Shown one piece after another: positions 1 through 9,150 of a stretch of DNA of 64,000 bases (position 1 is its first letter; the number at the start of each line of letters is the position of its first letter). Below the pieces are notes generated by a model, which saw nothing but the letters and a program-made list of their open reading frames with translations, was not told where the DNA came from and made no database searches. A program made the translations under genes and the position numbers. Source of the DNA: Hyphomicrobium sp. (GTDB lineage: Bacteria > Pseudomonadota > Alphaproteobacteria > Rhizobiales > Hyphomicrobiaceae); assembly GCA_016793445.1 (NCBI GenBank), contig JAEUME010000016.1, positions 186,001-250,000 on the forward strand, written 5' to 3'.

Positions 1-2
1 GA

Positions 3-119
3 ACGGATTACTTCGAGGTCGAGTTGACGCCGGCAGAAATCGCCGAACTCGGACTTGAGACCGGAAAGCGCGTCCGCCTCACGAGCCGGCGGCTAAGCGT
101 CTTCAGAGACAAACAGTAA
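3..119 (+). CDS. C-terminal end of a CysA-like ABC transporter ATPase (partial)
   Basis: Only the last 38 codons are inside the window; the frame is open from the left edge and stops with TAA at 117-119. The peptide (VELTPAEIAELGL, then GKRVRLTSRRLSVF) resembles the end of the TOBE-like domain of sulfate/thiosulfate import ATPases such as CysA, where a short helix is followed by a basic beta strand ending in R-x-V-F. If so, the missing upstream part would carry the ATP-binding cassette that powers anion uptake at the inner membrane. The fragment is too short for a firm call, and other TOBE-bearing importer ATPases are possible. Confidence 0.45.
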   Translation, partial: TDYFEVELTPAEIAELGLETGKRVRLTSRRLSVFRDKQ

Positions 120-484
120 GACGAGCGTACGCGGATCGGCGCTAACATCGCACGCGCGTGCTTTTGCGGACAGATCGTGTATCTGTTCCCATCGGTGTGA
201 CGTTGCGATCTTGAATGCCTGATGCGCGAGTCCCATGCCTCCGGTGACTGCTGTTTTGCCGAAGACGGGGCCAATATAATTATTTGATCTGCCATTGGCG
301 CTATCCAGCTCAGCTGCAATATCCCGAGAGCGTTTTAAACTTCTCTTATCGCGATAATTATTTTTCCTTATCGGCGTGCGCTATAGTCGCTCCTTCTTCA
401 ATTCAAAGTGTTTGTAGCATTTGATTCACGTCATCGCGTGTTTGGAGTCATTCCAGATCATGGAGCTTCGAAAGGAGCACGCCC
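120..484. other. Intergenic region before cytochrome c peroxidase
   Basis: About 365 bases with no convincing gene. The right half (roughly 330-420) is clearly richer in A+T than the surroundings and probably holds the promoter of the peroxidase gene. I see no strong terminator for the upstream gene. An imperfect FNR-like dyad at 421-434 is discussed among the rejected items. Confidence 0.5.
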
Positions 485-1531
485 ATGATCATCGCACGCA
501 CGTCTCTCGCCGCACTCCTCCTGCTGGTCTCCACGCCCGTCCTGGCAAATGAGCTTCGCACCAAGGCTCTGGAGATATTCAAACCGCTTCCATCGACGAT
601 TCCGGCCGTAAAGGACAATAAGATTACGCCGGAAAAGATTGAACTCGGAAAAGCCCTATTCTTCGATACGCGGCTATCGGCATCCGGCGTCTTCAGTTGC
701 AATTCTTGTCATAACCTCGCAACCGGGGGCGATGACAATCTCGAAACATCAATAGGCCACGGCTGGCAAAAAGGACCGCGGAATTCGCCAACGGCGCTGA
801 ACTCGGTGCTCAACGAGGCGCAATTCTGGGATGGACGAGCCGACGATTTAAAGGCCCAAGCCAAAGGTCCGATCCAGGCTGGCGTGGAAATGGCGAACAC
901 GCCGGCTCAGGTGGAAAAGACACTCAATAGCATGCCAAAGTACATCGAGTGGTTCAAAGCTGCCTTCCCTGGTGACGCAAATCCGGTCTCTTTCGACAAC
1001 ATGGCGAGAGCCATCGAGGCCTTCGAAGCGACTTTGATTACTCCAGCCCCATTTGATGCCTTCCTCAATGGCGACGACGACGCGCTGTCGGCGGATCAGA
1101 AAAAGGGGCTGGAAGCTTTCATGGATAAGGGATGCGCCGCCTGCCATAGCGGCGTCAACGTCGGTGGCCACGGCTACTATCCGTTTGGCGTCGTCGAGAA
1201 ACCGGGCGCTGAGATCCTGCCGTCGAATGACAAGGGACGCTTCGGCGTTACAAAGACCGCCAGCGACGCCTACGTCTATCGTGCGGCTCCCCTGCGCAAT
1301 ATCGCCGTGACGGCTCCCTATTTTCACTCCGGAAAGGTGTGGGACCTGAGGCAGGCTGTCGCCATCATGGGCAGCTCTCAGCTCGGTCAGGAGTTGTCTG
1401 ACCAAGAGGTCAGCCAGATCACGGCGTTTCTTCAGTCGCTGACCGGCAAGGTGCCAGAGATCACCTATCCGGTTCTGCCGGCAGAGACATCGGAAACACC
1501 ACGCCCAAGCGGTGAAGTGACAACGAAGTAA
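485..1531 (+). CDS. ccpA: Diheme cytochrome c peroxidase
   Basis: Periplasmic enzyme of the bacterial diheme cytochrome c peroxidase/MauG family, which reduces hydrogen peroxide to water with electrons from small c-type cytochromes. Residues 1-22 form a Sec signal peptide (hydrophobic core LAALLLLVS, then VLANE). There are two haem c attachment motifs, CNSCH at 72-76 and CAACH at 217-221. The N-terminal domain carries the conserved LGKALFFDTRLS and NSPTALN segments and the linker has FWDGRADDL, as in CcpA enzymes. Length (348 aa) is normal. The ATG has a good ribosome site (AAAGGAG, 7 bases ahead). It stands alone and is followed by a hairpin terminator. In nitrate-respiring bacteria such peroxidases are usually induced at low oxygen, which fits the nar locus further on. 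Confidence 0.93.
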   Translation: MIIARTSLAALLLLVSTPVLANELRTKALEIFKPLPSTIPAVKDNKITPEKIELGKALFFDTRLSASGVFSCNSCHNLATGGDDNLETSIGHGWQKGPRNSPTALNSVLNEAQFWDGRADDLKAQAKGPIQAGVEMANTPAQVEKTLNSMPKYIEWFKAAFPGDANPVSFDNMARAIEAFEATLITPAPFDAFLNGDDDALSADQKKGLEAFMDKGCAACHSGVNVGGHGYYPFGVVEKPGAEILPSNDKGRFGVTKTASDAYVYRAAPLRNIAVTAPYFHSGKVWDLRQAVAIMGSSQLGQELSDQEVSQITAFLQSLTGKVPEITYPVLPAETSETPRPSGEVTTK

Positions 1532-1547
1532 ACAGTTGCGAGTGCAG

Positions 1548-1579
1548 CAGGCGGGATTGCGAATTGCAGTCCCGCCTGT
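1548..1579 (+). terminator. Hairpin after cytochrome c peroxidase
   Basis: Inverted repeat CAGGCGGGA-TTGC / GCAG-TCCCGCCTG with a short loop, starting 16 bases after the stop codon of the peroxidase gene. The stem is GC-rich and is followed by TTCTCG rather than a long T run, so termination is likely but not certain. Confidence 0.6.
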
Positions 1580-1626
1580 TCTCGATTCCCAAGCATTGCT
1601 TCTATAGCCGGCTGCAATCATATGTG

Positions 1627-1779
1627 CTCACTTCCTTCTCCCGTGGGGAGAAGGTGCCCCGAAGGGGCGGATGAGGGGCCTGCCGCAATCAGCGTCGCAG
1701 CGTGAAGTCCCTCACCTGTCGCTTCGCGACATCCTCTCCCGGGACCCGGGAAAGAATGGCTCTCGCGCAAAGCGCTCTG
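1627..1779. repeat. Palindromic intergenic repeat, copy A
   Basis: About 150 bases built of several short hairpins: CTTCTCCC-GTG-GGGAGAAG, CCCCGAAGGGG, TCGCTTCGCGA and TCTCCCGGGACCCGGGA. The reverse complement of 5476-5640 matches it nearly base for base, including the outer GCAAAGCGCTCT. Repeats of this composition are common between genes in Hyphomicrobiales (REP/RIME-like elements). It lies directly beyond the 3' end of hrpB and may also terminate or stabilise transcripts. Confidence 0.8.
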
Positions 1780-1805
1780 AAGATAACAAGCTCTGGCGCA
1801 CTCAT

Positions 1806-4286
1806 TTACTTTCCACGCGGTTTGGCGCGCGTCGTGGGTGCGGCGTTGGCGGGATCGTCGGGCCAGGGATGTTTCGGATACTGGCCGCGCATATCGGCTT
1901 TCACCGCGGCCCAAGACCCCGCCCAGAACCCCGGCAAGTCGCGCGTAATCTGAATCGGCCGATGAGCGGGCGAAAGGAGATACAGCGTCAACGGCAGCCG
2001 CCCGCGGGCAATGGCGGGATGCTCCTTGAGGCCGAACACCTCCTGTACGCGGATGTGGAGCGCAGGCGCGCCTGCACCTTCATAGTCGAGCGCGTGGCGG
2101 CTTCCTGTCGGGGCTTCGAAGTGTGTGGGTGCTTCGCTGTCAAGCCGTTGGCGCAAGGGCCACGGAATAAGTGCATCGAGCGCCGCAGCAAGATCATCCG
2201 CGCCGATGTCCGACAGGCGCTGCTTGCCGTGCAGGAACGGCTGAAGAAACCCGCAGCCGTCACTTTCCAGCGCAGCAGCCGACAAATCTGGCCAATCGCC
2301 GGGACTTGCCTGCTTGAGGAACGCCACGCGCGCGCGCAACTGCGTCTGAATTTTGCTCCAAGGAAGACGCTCAACCCCCACCTTGGCGATGCCCTGCGCG
2401 AGAACGCGCGCGACATCATCGTTGGCTGAAAGCGCGCGGGGCTTGGCCTCAAGGGTAATGGCGCCGAGCTTGCGCACTTGCCGGGCACGCACGCTTGCGG
2501 ATGCCGGATCGAAGACGATCTCGTCACGCGTTTCGATGCGGTCTTTTGCAATCGTTACGACCTCCTCCTCGTCAGTCTGCGCGGCCAGCAGAATGCGCGT
2601 CGCGGCGGCTTTACCTTGCATCTCGGCCACCACCAAGAACGGCGCACGCGCCAGATGCGAGGCGGGATCGACGCTGCCTGCACGACCGTTGGCAAGCAGG
2701 AACTGTCCCGCCGGCGCGCCCCGTGCCTTGGCAATGCGGTCTGGAAAGGCCCACGCAAGAATTGCCGCTGGAGACATCGCCGTCTCGGGCTTTTGGTTCG
2801 AAGCGCCCCCACTCGCGGCGGCGCTGCCGGCCCAGCCTTGCGCAAGACGGCGCATATCTTGCGCGCGCCGGGAACGGTCGCGCGCAAACGCTTCAAGGCG
2901 CACCGCCAAGTCACAATCATTGCCGCCGATGCCACGCTCGACAAGCACCGCGGCAATCATGGCGGCGGGCTCCGCTTGCCCTTGCCCGGCCGCAGCCAGG
3001 ATCATGCGTGCCAGCCGTGGCGGCAAGGGCAAGGCCCGCAGCCTTCGCCCTGTGGCGGTGATGTGACCATCTCCGTCTAGAGCGCCAATGGCTGTAAGAT
3101 CATCACGTGCGGCCTTCAGGAGTCCTTCCGGCGGTGGATCGAGCCAGCTCAATGTGCGGGGATCGTTGGCGCCCCATTCGGCGCAATCAAGCAGCAGACC
3201 GGACAGATCTGCCGATTTGATTTCGGGCTCGGCGAACGCGACGAGACCTTGGGTCTCGGGCTCGTCCCACAGGCGATAGCAGACGCCGGGCTCCGTGCGG
3301 CCCGCGCGGCCGCGCCGCTGGTCGGCGGAGGCACGTGACACGCGTACTGTTTCGAGCCGCGAGACGCCGACGTCTGGCTCATAGCGCGGCACGCGCGCAA
3401 GTCCACTGTCGATGACGACGCGCACACCTTCGATGGTAATGGAGGTTTCCGCGATTGACGTCGCCAGAACGACCTTGCGCCGGCCTTCAGGCGCACGTGA
3501 CACGGCGCGATCCTGAGCCACCATGTCCAAGGCTCCATACAGCGGCACGATATCGACTGAAGGATCACGCACCCGGCCGGCGAGCCGCTCTGCCGTCCGC
3601 GCGATTTCACCTTGTCCCGGCAGGAAGGCGAGAACGGAGCCGGTCTCATCGCGAAGCGCCCGCACGACAGCGTCGGCCATATCGTCCTCGATACGCATCC
3701 CCGAGCGGCCCAGGTAACGCGTCTCAATCGGGAAAGCGCGCCCCTCGCTGGAAATCACGGGACAACCGCCAAGCAGCGAGGCAACGCGCGCGCCATCGAG
3801 CGTCGCCGACATGACGAGCAGCCGCAAATCGGGCCTCAAGGCCTGACGCGCGTCGAGCGCAAGGGCGAGGCCCAGATCGGCGTCGAGCGAGCGTTCATGA
3901 TACTCGTCGAACAGAACGGCGCCAACACCCAACAGCTCCGGATCGTCCAGGATCATGCGCGTGAACACGCCTTCGGTCACGACCTCCACGCGCGTCGCCG
4001 CCGATACCCGCGAGGCAAGACGGGCCCGAAGCCCGACGAGGCCACCGAGCTTGCCGCCTGTTTCGCGCGCCATGTAGTCGGCAGCCCCGCGCGCCGCGAT
4101 GCGCCGCGGCTCAAGCACGATGATCTTCTTGTCGCCAAGCCAAGGAGCATCAAGCAGCGCCAGGGGTACGCGCGTAGTCTTGCCGGCGCCCGGCGGCGCC
4201 ACGAGAACGCCCATGCCCCCCTCGTTCAGGGTAGCGCGAACGTCGGGAAGCACCGTATCGACGGGAAGCGGATTGGTTAAGCGCAT
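1806..4286 (-). CDS. hrpB: ATP-dependent helicase HrpB
   Basis: DEAH-type superfamily 2 RNA-helicase-like protein. Walker A is APPGAGKTT close to the N-terminus, motif II is DEYHERS (a DE-Y-H variant of DEAH), motif III is SATL, and motif VI is QRRGRAGRTEPG. The helicase core is followed by the HA2 and HrpB C-terminal domains that define this family. Bacterial HrpB is about 810-840 aa; I chose the ATG that gives MRLTNPLPVD (826 aa), because this is where the family homology begins. The frame could also start at 4343 with 19 extra residues. The cellular role of HrpB is poorly known; it is dispensable in most species. The gene converges on the peroxidase gene and diverges from the epimerase. 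Confidence 0.93.
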   Translation of the reverse strand: MRLTNPLPVDTVLPDVRATLNEGGMGVLVAPPGAGKTTRVPLALLDAPWLGDKKIIVLEPRRIAARGAADYMARETGGKLGGLVGLRARLASRVSAATRVEVVTEGVFTRMILDDPELLGVGAVLFDEYHERSLDADLGLALALDARQALRPDLRLLVMSATLDGARVASLLGGCPVISSEGRAFPIETRYLGRSGMRIEDDMADAVVRALRDETGSVLAFLPGQGEIARTAERLAGRVRDPSVDIVPLYGALDMVAQDRAVSRAPEGRRKVVLATSIAETSITIEGVRVVIDSGLARVPRYEPDVGVSRLETVRVSRASADQRRGRAGRTEPGVCYRLWDEPETQGLVAFAEPEIKSADLSGLLLDCAEWGANDPRTLSWLDPPPEGLLKAARDDLTAIGALDGDGHITATGRRLRALPLPPRLARMILAAAGQGQAEPAAMIAAVLVERGIGGNDCDLAVRLEAFARDRSRRAQDMRRLAQGWAGSAAASGGASNQKPETAMSPAAILAWAFPDRIAKARGAPAGQFLLANGRAGSVDPASHLARAPFLVVAEMQGKAAATRILLAAQTDEEEVVTIAKDRIETRDEIVFDPASASVRARQVRKLGAITLEAKPRALSANDDVARVLAQGIAKVGVERLPWSKIQTQLRARVAFLKQASPGDWPDLSAAALESDGCGFLQPFLHGKQRLSDIGADDLAAALDALIPWPLRQRLDSEAPTHFEAPTGSRHALDYEGAGAPALHIRVQEVFGLKEHPAIARGRLPLTLYLLSPAHRPIQITRDLPGFWAGSWAAVKADMRGQYPKHPWPDDPANAAPTTRAKPRGK

Positions 4287-4470
4287 GATCGTTGTGAGGC
4301 TCGGCTGCTTTGGGGGCATATCGGGGCAGCCGAGGTATCGCAAGAGCTAATGCCCGCATGGCGACCCTCTCACTGCCGTGCATACCCTGGAAGGCGGGGG
4401 CGATGTCTGGTATGCGCAGAGCTTTAGAGAAGCGTTTGTTCCTTATAGCGACTACGAAGCAAGGATCTGC

Positions 4471-5478
4471 ATGAAAGTCTTGGTGACGGGTGCCGCCGGT
4501 TTCATCGGTTTTCATACCAGCAGGGCGCTGCTTGAGCGTGGCGATGAGGTCATCGGCATCGACAATCTCAACGCCTACTACGATGTGCGCCTCAAGGAAG
4601 ACCGGCTGGCCCAGTTGCAAGACCGTCCCGGCTTCCGATTCCTCAAGCTCGATATCGCCGACCGCAACGCGATGACGAAGCTATTTGATGAGGAGCGGTT
4701 CGAGCGTGTCGTGCATCTGGCGGCGCAGGCGGGCGTGCGCTACTCACTGCAGAACCCGCAGGCTTATGCCGACTCAAACCTGCAAGGCTTTCTCAATATT
4801 TTGGAAGGATGCCGGCACAATCACGTGGCCCACTGCGTGTTTGCCTCATCTAGCTCCGTTTACGGCGCCAACACGCAATTGCCGTTCTCCGTCTCTCAAT
4901 CGGTCGATCACCCCATCAGCCTCTACGCCGCGACCAAGAAGGCCAACGAGCTGATGGCGCACACATACGCGCACCTCTACCGCTTGCCGATGACCGGCTT
5001 GCGGTTCTTCACCGTTTACGGTCCGTGGGGCAGGCCAGACATGGCCCCGTTCATCTTCACCGGAAAGATCCTGGCGGGCGAGCCCATCGATGTCTTCAAC
5101 GAAGGACGCCAGGCGCGCGACTTCACGTATATCGACGATATCGTCGAGGGTGTCGTGCGCACCATGGACAAGATTGCCGAACCCGATGCGTCGTGGTCAG
5201 GGGATCATCCCAGCCCGGCAACTTCGCGTGCGCCGTACCGGATCTACAATATCGGCAACAACACGTCCGTTCCCCTCGAATACTTCATCGCGCTGCTTGA
5301 GAAGGAGACGGGCCGCAAGGCAATAAAGAACCTCTTGCCAGCTCAGCCCGGCGACGTGCCGATGACATGCGCCGATGTCGACGCACTCGCCCAGGCCGTC
5401 GGATTCAAACCGTCAACGTCCATTGAGGACGGCCTGCACCGCTTCGTGGCGTGGTATCGCGACTACTACAAGGTTTAG
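4471..5478 (+). CDS. UDP-glucuronate 4-epimerase (NAD-dependent epimerase/dehydratase)
   Basis: Extended short-chain dehydrogenase that should interconvert UDP-glucuronate and UDP-galacturonate for surface polysaccharide. The N-terminus has the NAD-binding Rossmann motif GAAGFIGFH (GxxGxxG), the catalytic Ser/Tyr/Lys set lies in SSSSVYG and YAATKKANE, and the [17 protein letters not shown] segment is the one shared by CapI/LspL-type glucuronate epimerases. At 335 aa it has the usual size. I chose the ATG at 4471, preceded by AAGGA at good distance; the frame is open further upstream but that part has no homology. The UDP-glucose dehydrogenase at 12.3-13.6 kb would supply its substrate. Confidence 0.88.
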   Translation: MKVLVTGAAGFIGFHTSRALLERGDEVIGIDNLNAYYDVRLKEDRLAQLQDRPGFRFLKLDIADRNAMTKLFDEERFERVVHLAAQAGVRYSLQNPQAYADSNLQGFLNILEGCRHNHVAHCVFASSSSVYGANTQLPFSVSQSVDHPISLYAATKKANELMAHTYAHLYRLPMTGLRFFTVYGPWGRPDMAPFIFTGKILAGEPIDVFNEGRQARDFTYIDDIVEGVVRTMDKIAEPDASWSGDHPSPATSRAPYRIYNIGNNTSVPLEYFIALLEKETGRKAIKNLLPAQPGDVPMTCADVDALAQAVGFKPSTSIEDGLHRFVAWYRDYYKV

Positions 5479-5640
5479 AGCGCTTTGCGATCATACAGAA
5501 CCGCTCTTTTCCTCTCCCGGGTCCCGGGAGAGGATGTCGCGAAGCGACAGGTGAGGGACTTCGGCACGCGCCGCTGATTGCGGCAGTCCCCTCATCCGCC
5601 CCTTCGGGGCACCTTCTCCCCACTGGAGAAGGAAGTGAGT
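5476..5640. repeat. Palindromic intergenic repeat, copy B (inverted relative to copy A)
   Basis: Contains the same string of hairpins as 1627-1779 in the opposite orientation: CTCTCCCGGGTCCCGGGAGAG, TCGCGAAGCGA, CCCCTTCGGGG and CTTCTCCCCACTGGAGAAG. It begins at the stop codon of the epimerase. Copies A and B therefore form a ~3.7 kb inverted repeat pair enclosing hrpB and the epimerase. Confidence 0.8.
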
Positions 5641-5701
5641 CCATGAGATCGCAACCGGCTGTAGCGCATCCGATTCCGCAGGCTCAGAAAGCAAATTTAG
5701 A

Positions 5702-5795
5702 GTGCTTCCGGAAAAACCGGTTTCCGATAAGAAGCACGACAAAATAAAAGCCTAGAGCCGTTCCACGATTCCATCCAAAACGGAACGGCTCTAGG
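5702..5795. terminator. Tandem palindromes between epimerase and rpe, probable bidirectional terminator
   Basis: Two inverted repeats in a row. The first (5702-5737) has arms GTGCTTC / GAAGCAC around CGGAAAAACCGGTTTCCG, a sequence type frequent in rhizobial mosaic elements. The second has perfect 14-base arms at 5751-5764 and 5782-5795 (CCTAGAGCCGTTCC / GGAACGGCTCTAGG) with an A/T-containing loop; its right arm overlaps the last codon of rpe. The position between two converging genes suits a two-way terminator. Confidence 0.6.
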
Positions 5796-6468
5796 CTCGA
5801 GCGCTGTACGCACCCTTGCGAATGGCGGAGATGTTGGCGGCATAGGCCTCTTGCGTGCCGCCCTTGAACACCGCCGAACCTGCAACGAGAACGTTGGCTC
5901 CGGCTGCAACCACGAGCGGCGCAGTCTCGGGCGTCACGCCCCCGTCCACCTCGATGTCGATGGGCCGGGAGCCCACCAGCGCCTTCACGCGGCGGATCTT
6001 GTCGACCACCGCCGAAATGAACGCCTGGCCGCCAAATCCTGGATTGACGGTCATGAGCAAGATGAGATCTAGGCGGTCCAGAACGTACTCTATGACGCTT
6101 TCCGGCGTACCCGGGTTGATAGATACGCCGGCTTTCTTGCCGAGCGCCCGAATGGCCTGCAACGATCGGTCGAGGTGCGGCCCGGCTTCGGCGTGTACGG
6201 TGATGATGTCAGCGCCCGCGTCCGCAAATCCTGCAAGGAAGGGATCCGCCGGCGCGATCATCAAATGCACATCAAAGACCTTCTTGGACGCGCCACGCAC
6301 CGCCTTGATGACCGGAGCGCCGTACGTGATATTGGGCACGAAATGGCCGTCCATGACGTCGCAATGGATCCAATCCGCGCCGGCCGCGTCGATGGCGCGG
6401 ATTTCCTCGCCAAGACGGGCGAAATCGGCCGACAGGATGGACGGTGCGATGAGCAGGGGGCGCGGCAC
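5791..6468 (-). CDS. rpe: Ribulose-phosphate 3-epimerase
   Basis: Cytosolic TIM-barrel enzyme interconverting ribulose 5-phosphate and xylulose 5-phosphate. Recognised from [16 protein letters not shown] near the N-terminus, the metal/substrate motif [14 protein letters not shown], then [12 protein letters not shown] and the phosphate-binding end EVDGGV with GSAVF. 225 aa is the normal length. The start codon is GTG. It lies 77 bases downstream of phosphoribulokinase on the same strand, and FBPase follows upstream, so it can be read as cbbE of a small Calvin-cycle-type cluster, though it also serves the pentose phosphate pathway. Confidence 0.95.
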   Translation of the reverse strand: MPRPLLIAPSILSADFARLGEEIRAIDAAGADWIHCDVMDGHFVPNITYGAPVIKAVRGASKKVFDVHLMIAPADPFLAGFADAGADIITVHAEAGPHLDRSLQAIRALGKKAGVSINPGTPESVIEYVLDRLDLILLMTVNPGFGGQAFISAVVDKIRRVKALVGSRPIDIEVDGGVTPETAPLVVAAGANVLVAGSAVFKGGTQEAYAANISAIRKGAYSARA

Positions 6469-6545
6469 GGGCGATTTACCTTCGACTGTTGACCTTTGTG
6501 TCTAACCCCAATCTCCTAACCGGATTCGAGGGGCTGCCGATAGCC

Positions 6546-7421
6546 TCACCAGGTACGGCGTTTGCGTTCGACAAGCTGCATAATGAGCGGGGTGAGAATC
6601 AACTGCATTCCCAGATCGAGCTTGCTGCCCGGAATGACGATGGAATTCGCCCGCGACATGAAGCTGTCCCCGATCATGGACAGCAGATAGGGAAAATCGA
6701 TGCCGCGGGGCTCGCGGAAACGAATAATCACCATCGACTCATCCGAGGTCGGGATCCAGCGGGCGACGAACGGGTTGGATGTGTCGACGGTCGGCACGCG
6801 CTGGAAGTTGATGTCGGTCTCCGTGAATTGGGGACAGATGTAGTTCACATAGTCAGGCATACGGCGCAGGATCGCGTTGGTAACCTCTTCCGTAGTGTAC
6901 CCGCGCTGCGCACGATCGCGGCTGATCTTCTGTATCCACTCCAGATTGATGACGGGAACGACACCGATCTTGAGATCGGCATAGCGTGCGACGTTGACAT
7001 CCTTGGTAATGACTGCGCCGTGCAGGCCTTCATAGAGGAGCACGTCTGTATCGGGTGGAATTTCCGCCCAAGGCGTGAACGAACCCACAGGCGCACCGAA
7101 GATCTTCGCATCCTCCGCGTCATGCACATAGGCCCGCGTGCGGCCCCGCCCGGTTTCCGCGTAGCTGCGAAATAGCTCCTCAAGCTCGGCAAAGAGGTTG
7201 GCTTGCTCGCCGAAGTGAGAGAAGTTCTGATCGCCGCGCGCCGCCGCGGCGGCCATCGCAGCTTCCATGGCCTCGCGGTCATAGCGGTGGAACGCATCGC
7301 CCTGAACAAAAGCGGCATTGACGTTCTCACGCCTGAAAATGTGCTCGAACGTGTGGCGTACCGAAGTGGTGCCTGCACCCGATGAGCCCGTCACGGAAAT
7401 AATGGGATACTTGGTGGACAT
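6546..7421 (-). CDS. cbbP: Phosphoribulokinase
   Basis: Makes ribulose 1,5-bisphosphate from ribulose 5-phosphate and ATP. This is the short proteobacterial type (291 aa): P-loop GSSGAGTTSV near residue 12, then DAFHRYDRE, HFGEQANLF, LLYEGLHGA (Walker B region) and RRMPDYVNYICPQF. The gene sits between rpe and FBPase, all on one strand. No RuBisCO gene is in the window. In the serine-cycle methylotroph Methylobacterium extorquens phosphoribulokinase is kept without a carbon-fixing role, its product acting as ligand of the regulator QscR; with a formate-tetrahydrofolate ligase nearby that role is worth considering, but this is inference. Confidence 0.95.
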   Translation of the reverse strand: MSTKYPIISVTGSSGAGTTSVRHTFEHIFRRENVNAAFVQGDAFHRYDREAMEAAMAAAAARGDQNFSHFGEQANLFAELEELFRSYAETGRGRTRAYVHDAEDAKIFGAPVGSFTPWAEIPPDTDVLLYEGLHGAVITKDVNVARYADLKIGVVPVINLEWIQKISRDRAQRGYTTEEVTNAILRRMPDYVNYICPQFTETDINFQRVPTVDTSNPFVARWIPTSDESMVIIRFREPRGIDFPYLLSMIGDSFMSRANSIVIPGSKLDLGMQLILTPLIMQLVERKRRTW

Positions 7422-7500
7422 GGACTATGCGGCGGCTTCCTGATGAATTTGCGAAATGTCTAGCGATGCTAGGCTCGCGCGTAGTGACTTTTATCGTGGC

Positions 7501-8568
7501 TCATGACCAGGCCCGGAACAGACCGCGGCGGCCGAAGAGCGGATTGTGCTCGCCTTTGAGGAAGCTTCCGCCGTAGACCTGTGCCAGACGATCGACCTCC
7601 TCGCGCGAGCCGCAAATCAGCGGCGTTTTCTGATGCAAAGACGCCGGCACGACGTCAAGCACCCGGTCGAGTCCCCTCGTCGCCCGCCCGCCCGCCTGCT
7701 CGACAAGCCACGCGATCGGATTGGCTTCGTAGATCAGCCGGATGCGGCCGGCATGGAAGCCTGCGCGCGCGTCGCCGGGATAAAGATAGATCCCCCCGCG
7801 CGACAGGATGCGGAAAATGTCGGCAACCGGTGAACCCGTCCAGCGCATGTTGTAATCTTTTCCCCGTGGACCGCTCGCGCCGTTCTCGCACTCGTGGATG
7901 AAGATGCGGACGGTGTCGTCCCAGTAGCGCGCGTTCGACGCATTGATGGCATACTCGTTGGTCGCAGCCGGAATGGAGACGTTCTTGCAGGTCAAAATGT
8001 AGGTGCCCGTGCAGCGATCCAGGGTGAAGACGTGCGTACCTGAACCGACCGTGATGACGAGAACAGTCGCAGGGCCGTAGATCACCATGCCGGCGGCGAG
8101 CTGGTAGGAGCCTGGACGGAGGAAGGCTGCCTCTCCCTTCGCGGCGGGATGGCGCGGCAGAACTGAGAAAATCATGCCGAAGGAGACGTTGGCATCCACG
8201 TTGGAGGAGCCATCGAGCGGATCGGCAGCGACCAGAAGCGTTGCGTCATCGACCAGCTGCAGCGGTTCGCTCATTTCTTCGGAGGCAAAAGCCGCAACCA
8301 CTTTCGTGCCCTTAAGAGCCTTGATGATCGCCTCGTTGGCGAGGACGTCGATTTCCTTCTGCTCGTCGAACTCGCCAGCGCGGGCCGTCACTCTGCCCAG
8401 GCGCCCCAGCAGTGCCCCTTTGCCGACCCTCTCGGCCATCTCGGCACTAGCCGCAGCGAGCGCTTTGATGACCTCCGCGACGCTGAGGCGTGCTGTCAGC
8501 TCCATGGCCCAGGACTGCAAATACTGGTCGAGCGTTACGGACCCCGGCCCTTGTTCCACGTCTTCCAT
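7501..8568 (-). CDS. cbbF: Fructose-1,6-bisphosphatase, class I
   Basis: Hydrolyses fructose 1,6-bisphosphate to fructose 6-phosphate. Metal- and substrate-binding motifs of class I enzymes are visible: ASEEMSEP, then VAADPLDGSSNVDANVSFG, GTIFSVL-like GMIFSVLPR, and late in the protein NPIAWLVEQAGG with R/G-rich phosphate contacts. I chose the ATG at 8566-8568 (355 aa, family length); a TTG 18 codons further out is the alternative. It is 79 bases upstream of phosphoribulokinase in the same direction, suggesting co-transcription FBPase-PRK-Rpe. Confidence 0.94.
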   Translation of the reverse strand: MEDVEQGPGSVTLDQYLQSWAMELTARLSVAEVIKALAAASAEMAERVGKGALLGRLGRVTARAGEFDEQKEIDVLANEAIIKALKGTKVVAAFASEEMSEPLQLVDDATLLVAADPLDGSSNVDANVSFGMIFSVLPRHPAAKGEAAFLRPGSYQLAAGMVIYGPATVLVITVGSGTHVFTLDRCTGTYILTCKNVSIPAATNEYAINASNARYWDDTVRIFIHECENGASGPRGKDYNMRWTGSPVADIFRILSRGGIYLYPGDARAGFHAGRIRLIYEANPIAWLVEQAGGRATRGLDRVLDVVPASLHQKTPLICGSREEVDRLAQVYGGSFLKGEHNPLFGRRGLFRAWS

Positions 8569-9150
8569 ACCCCTAATGCGCCGCGCTGTGTTCTCAGGAC
8601 GCAAGGGCGCCCTTTGCGCCAAATCTAATCAACTAAGGTCGTAGAGGCGAGCCGCTTGTGAAGACGTAACGAATTCCACCGCCTGGGCCGGTTTGAAGAC
8701 GCAGCTTCCAAAGTACCGATCCCGGAGAAAACCTACCAAATAGTATAGTTGCCTGCGCATCTCCAGTAACGATCTGCAAGCGTGGTGCACGAGCTGAGGG
8801 CCGAGGGTCAAACTCGGGCACGCGCGCTTCATGATTTCCATGAAAAATACTTATATTTCATTTTGTTATGAGATGCGCTCGCAGCCTGTCGCATGGACTT
8901 GGACTTAGGTCCGCCAGCGGCACCGGCGCGGGTTTCTGCGGTCCTGAGTTAATGGCTTGGTGGAACGCAAAATTAAGCATCAGGCGACAAAGCTCGGCCC
9001 CGTCAGTCCGCACGAGCGATTCGGCGGCGCGCAATTTGCAGCGCCCTGCAGAAATCCCGTGCCTGTACCGGGACTGCGGCGTCGTTGCGTCAGCGTGACC
9101 GTGTCTGCGTCGAAAACAACCGGATCAGGACTGAAATCGAAAAGGGCCAA
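8569..9150. other. Intergenic region between FBPase and the secretion genes
   Basis: About 580 bases separating two divergent units. No credible gene: open frames here are short, lack ribosome sites and look like random GC-rich sequence. An A+T-rich patch at about 8838-8872 is the best candidate promoter area for one or both units. The frame of the secretion ATPase is open back to 9085 but is not expected to be translated before 9151. Confidence 0.5.

Noticed and set aside
421..434. FNR-like site TTGATTCACGTCAT upstream of cytochrome c peroxidase
   Set aside because: The left half-site is perfect but the right matches only 3 of 5 positions. Plausible for such a gene but too weak to call.
8629..8841. 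A 70-residue minus-strand open frame between FBPase and the secretion genes
   Set aside because: No ribosome site, no family resemblance and ordinary random composition.
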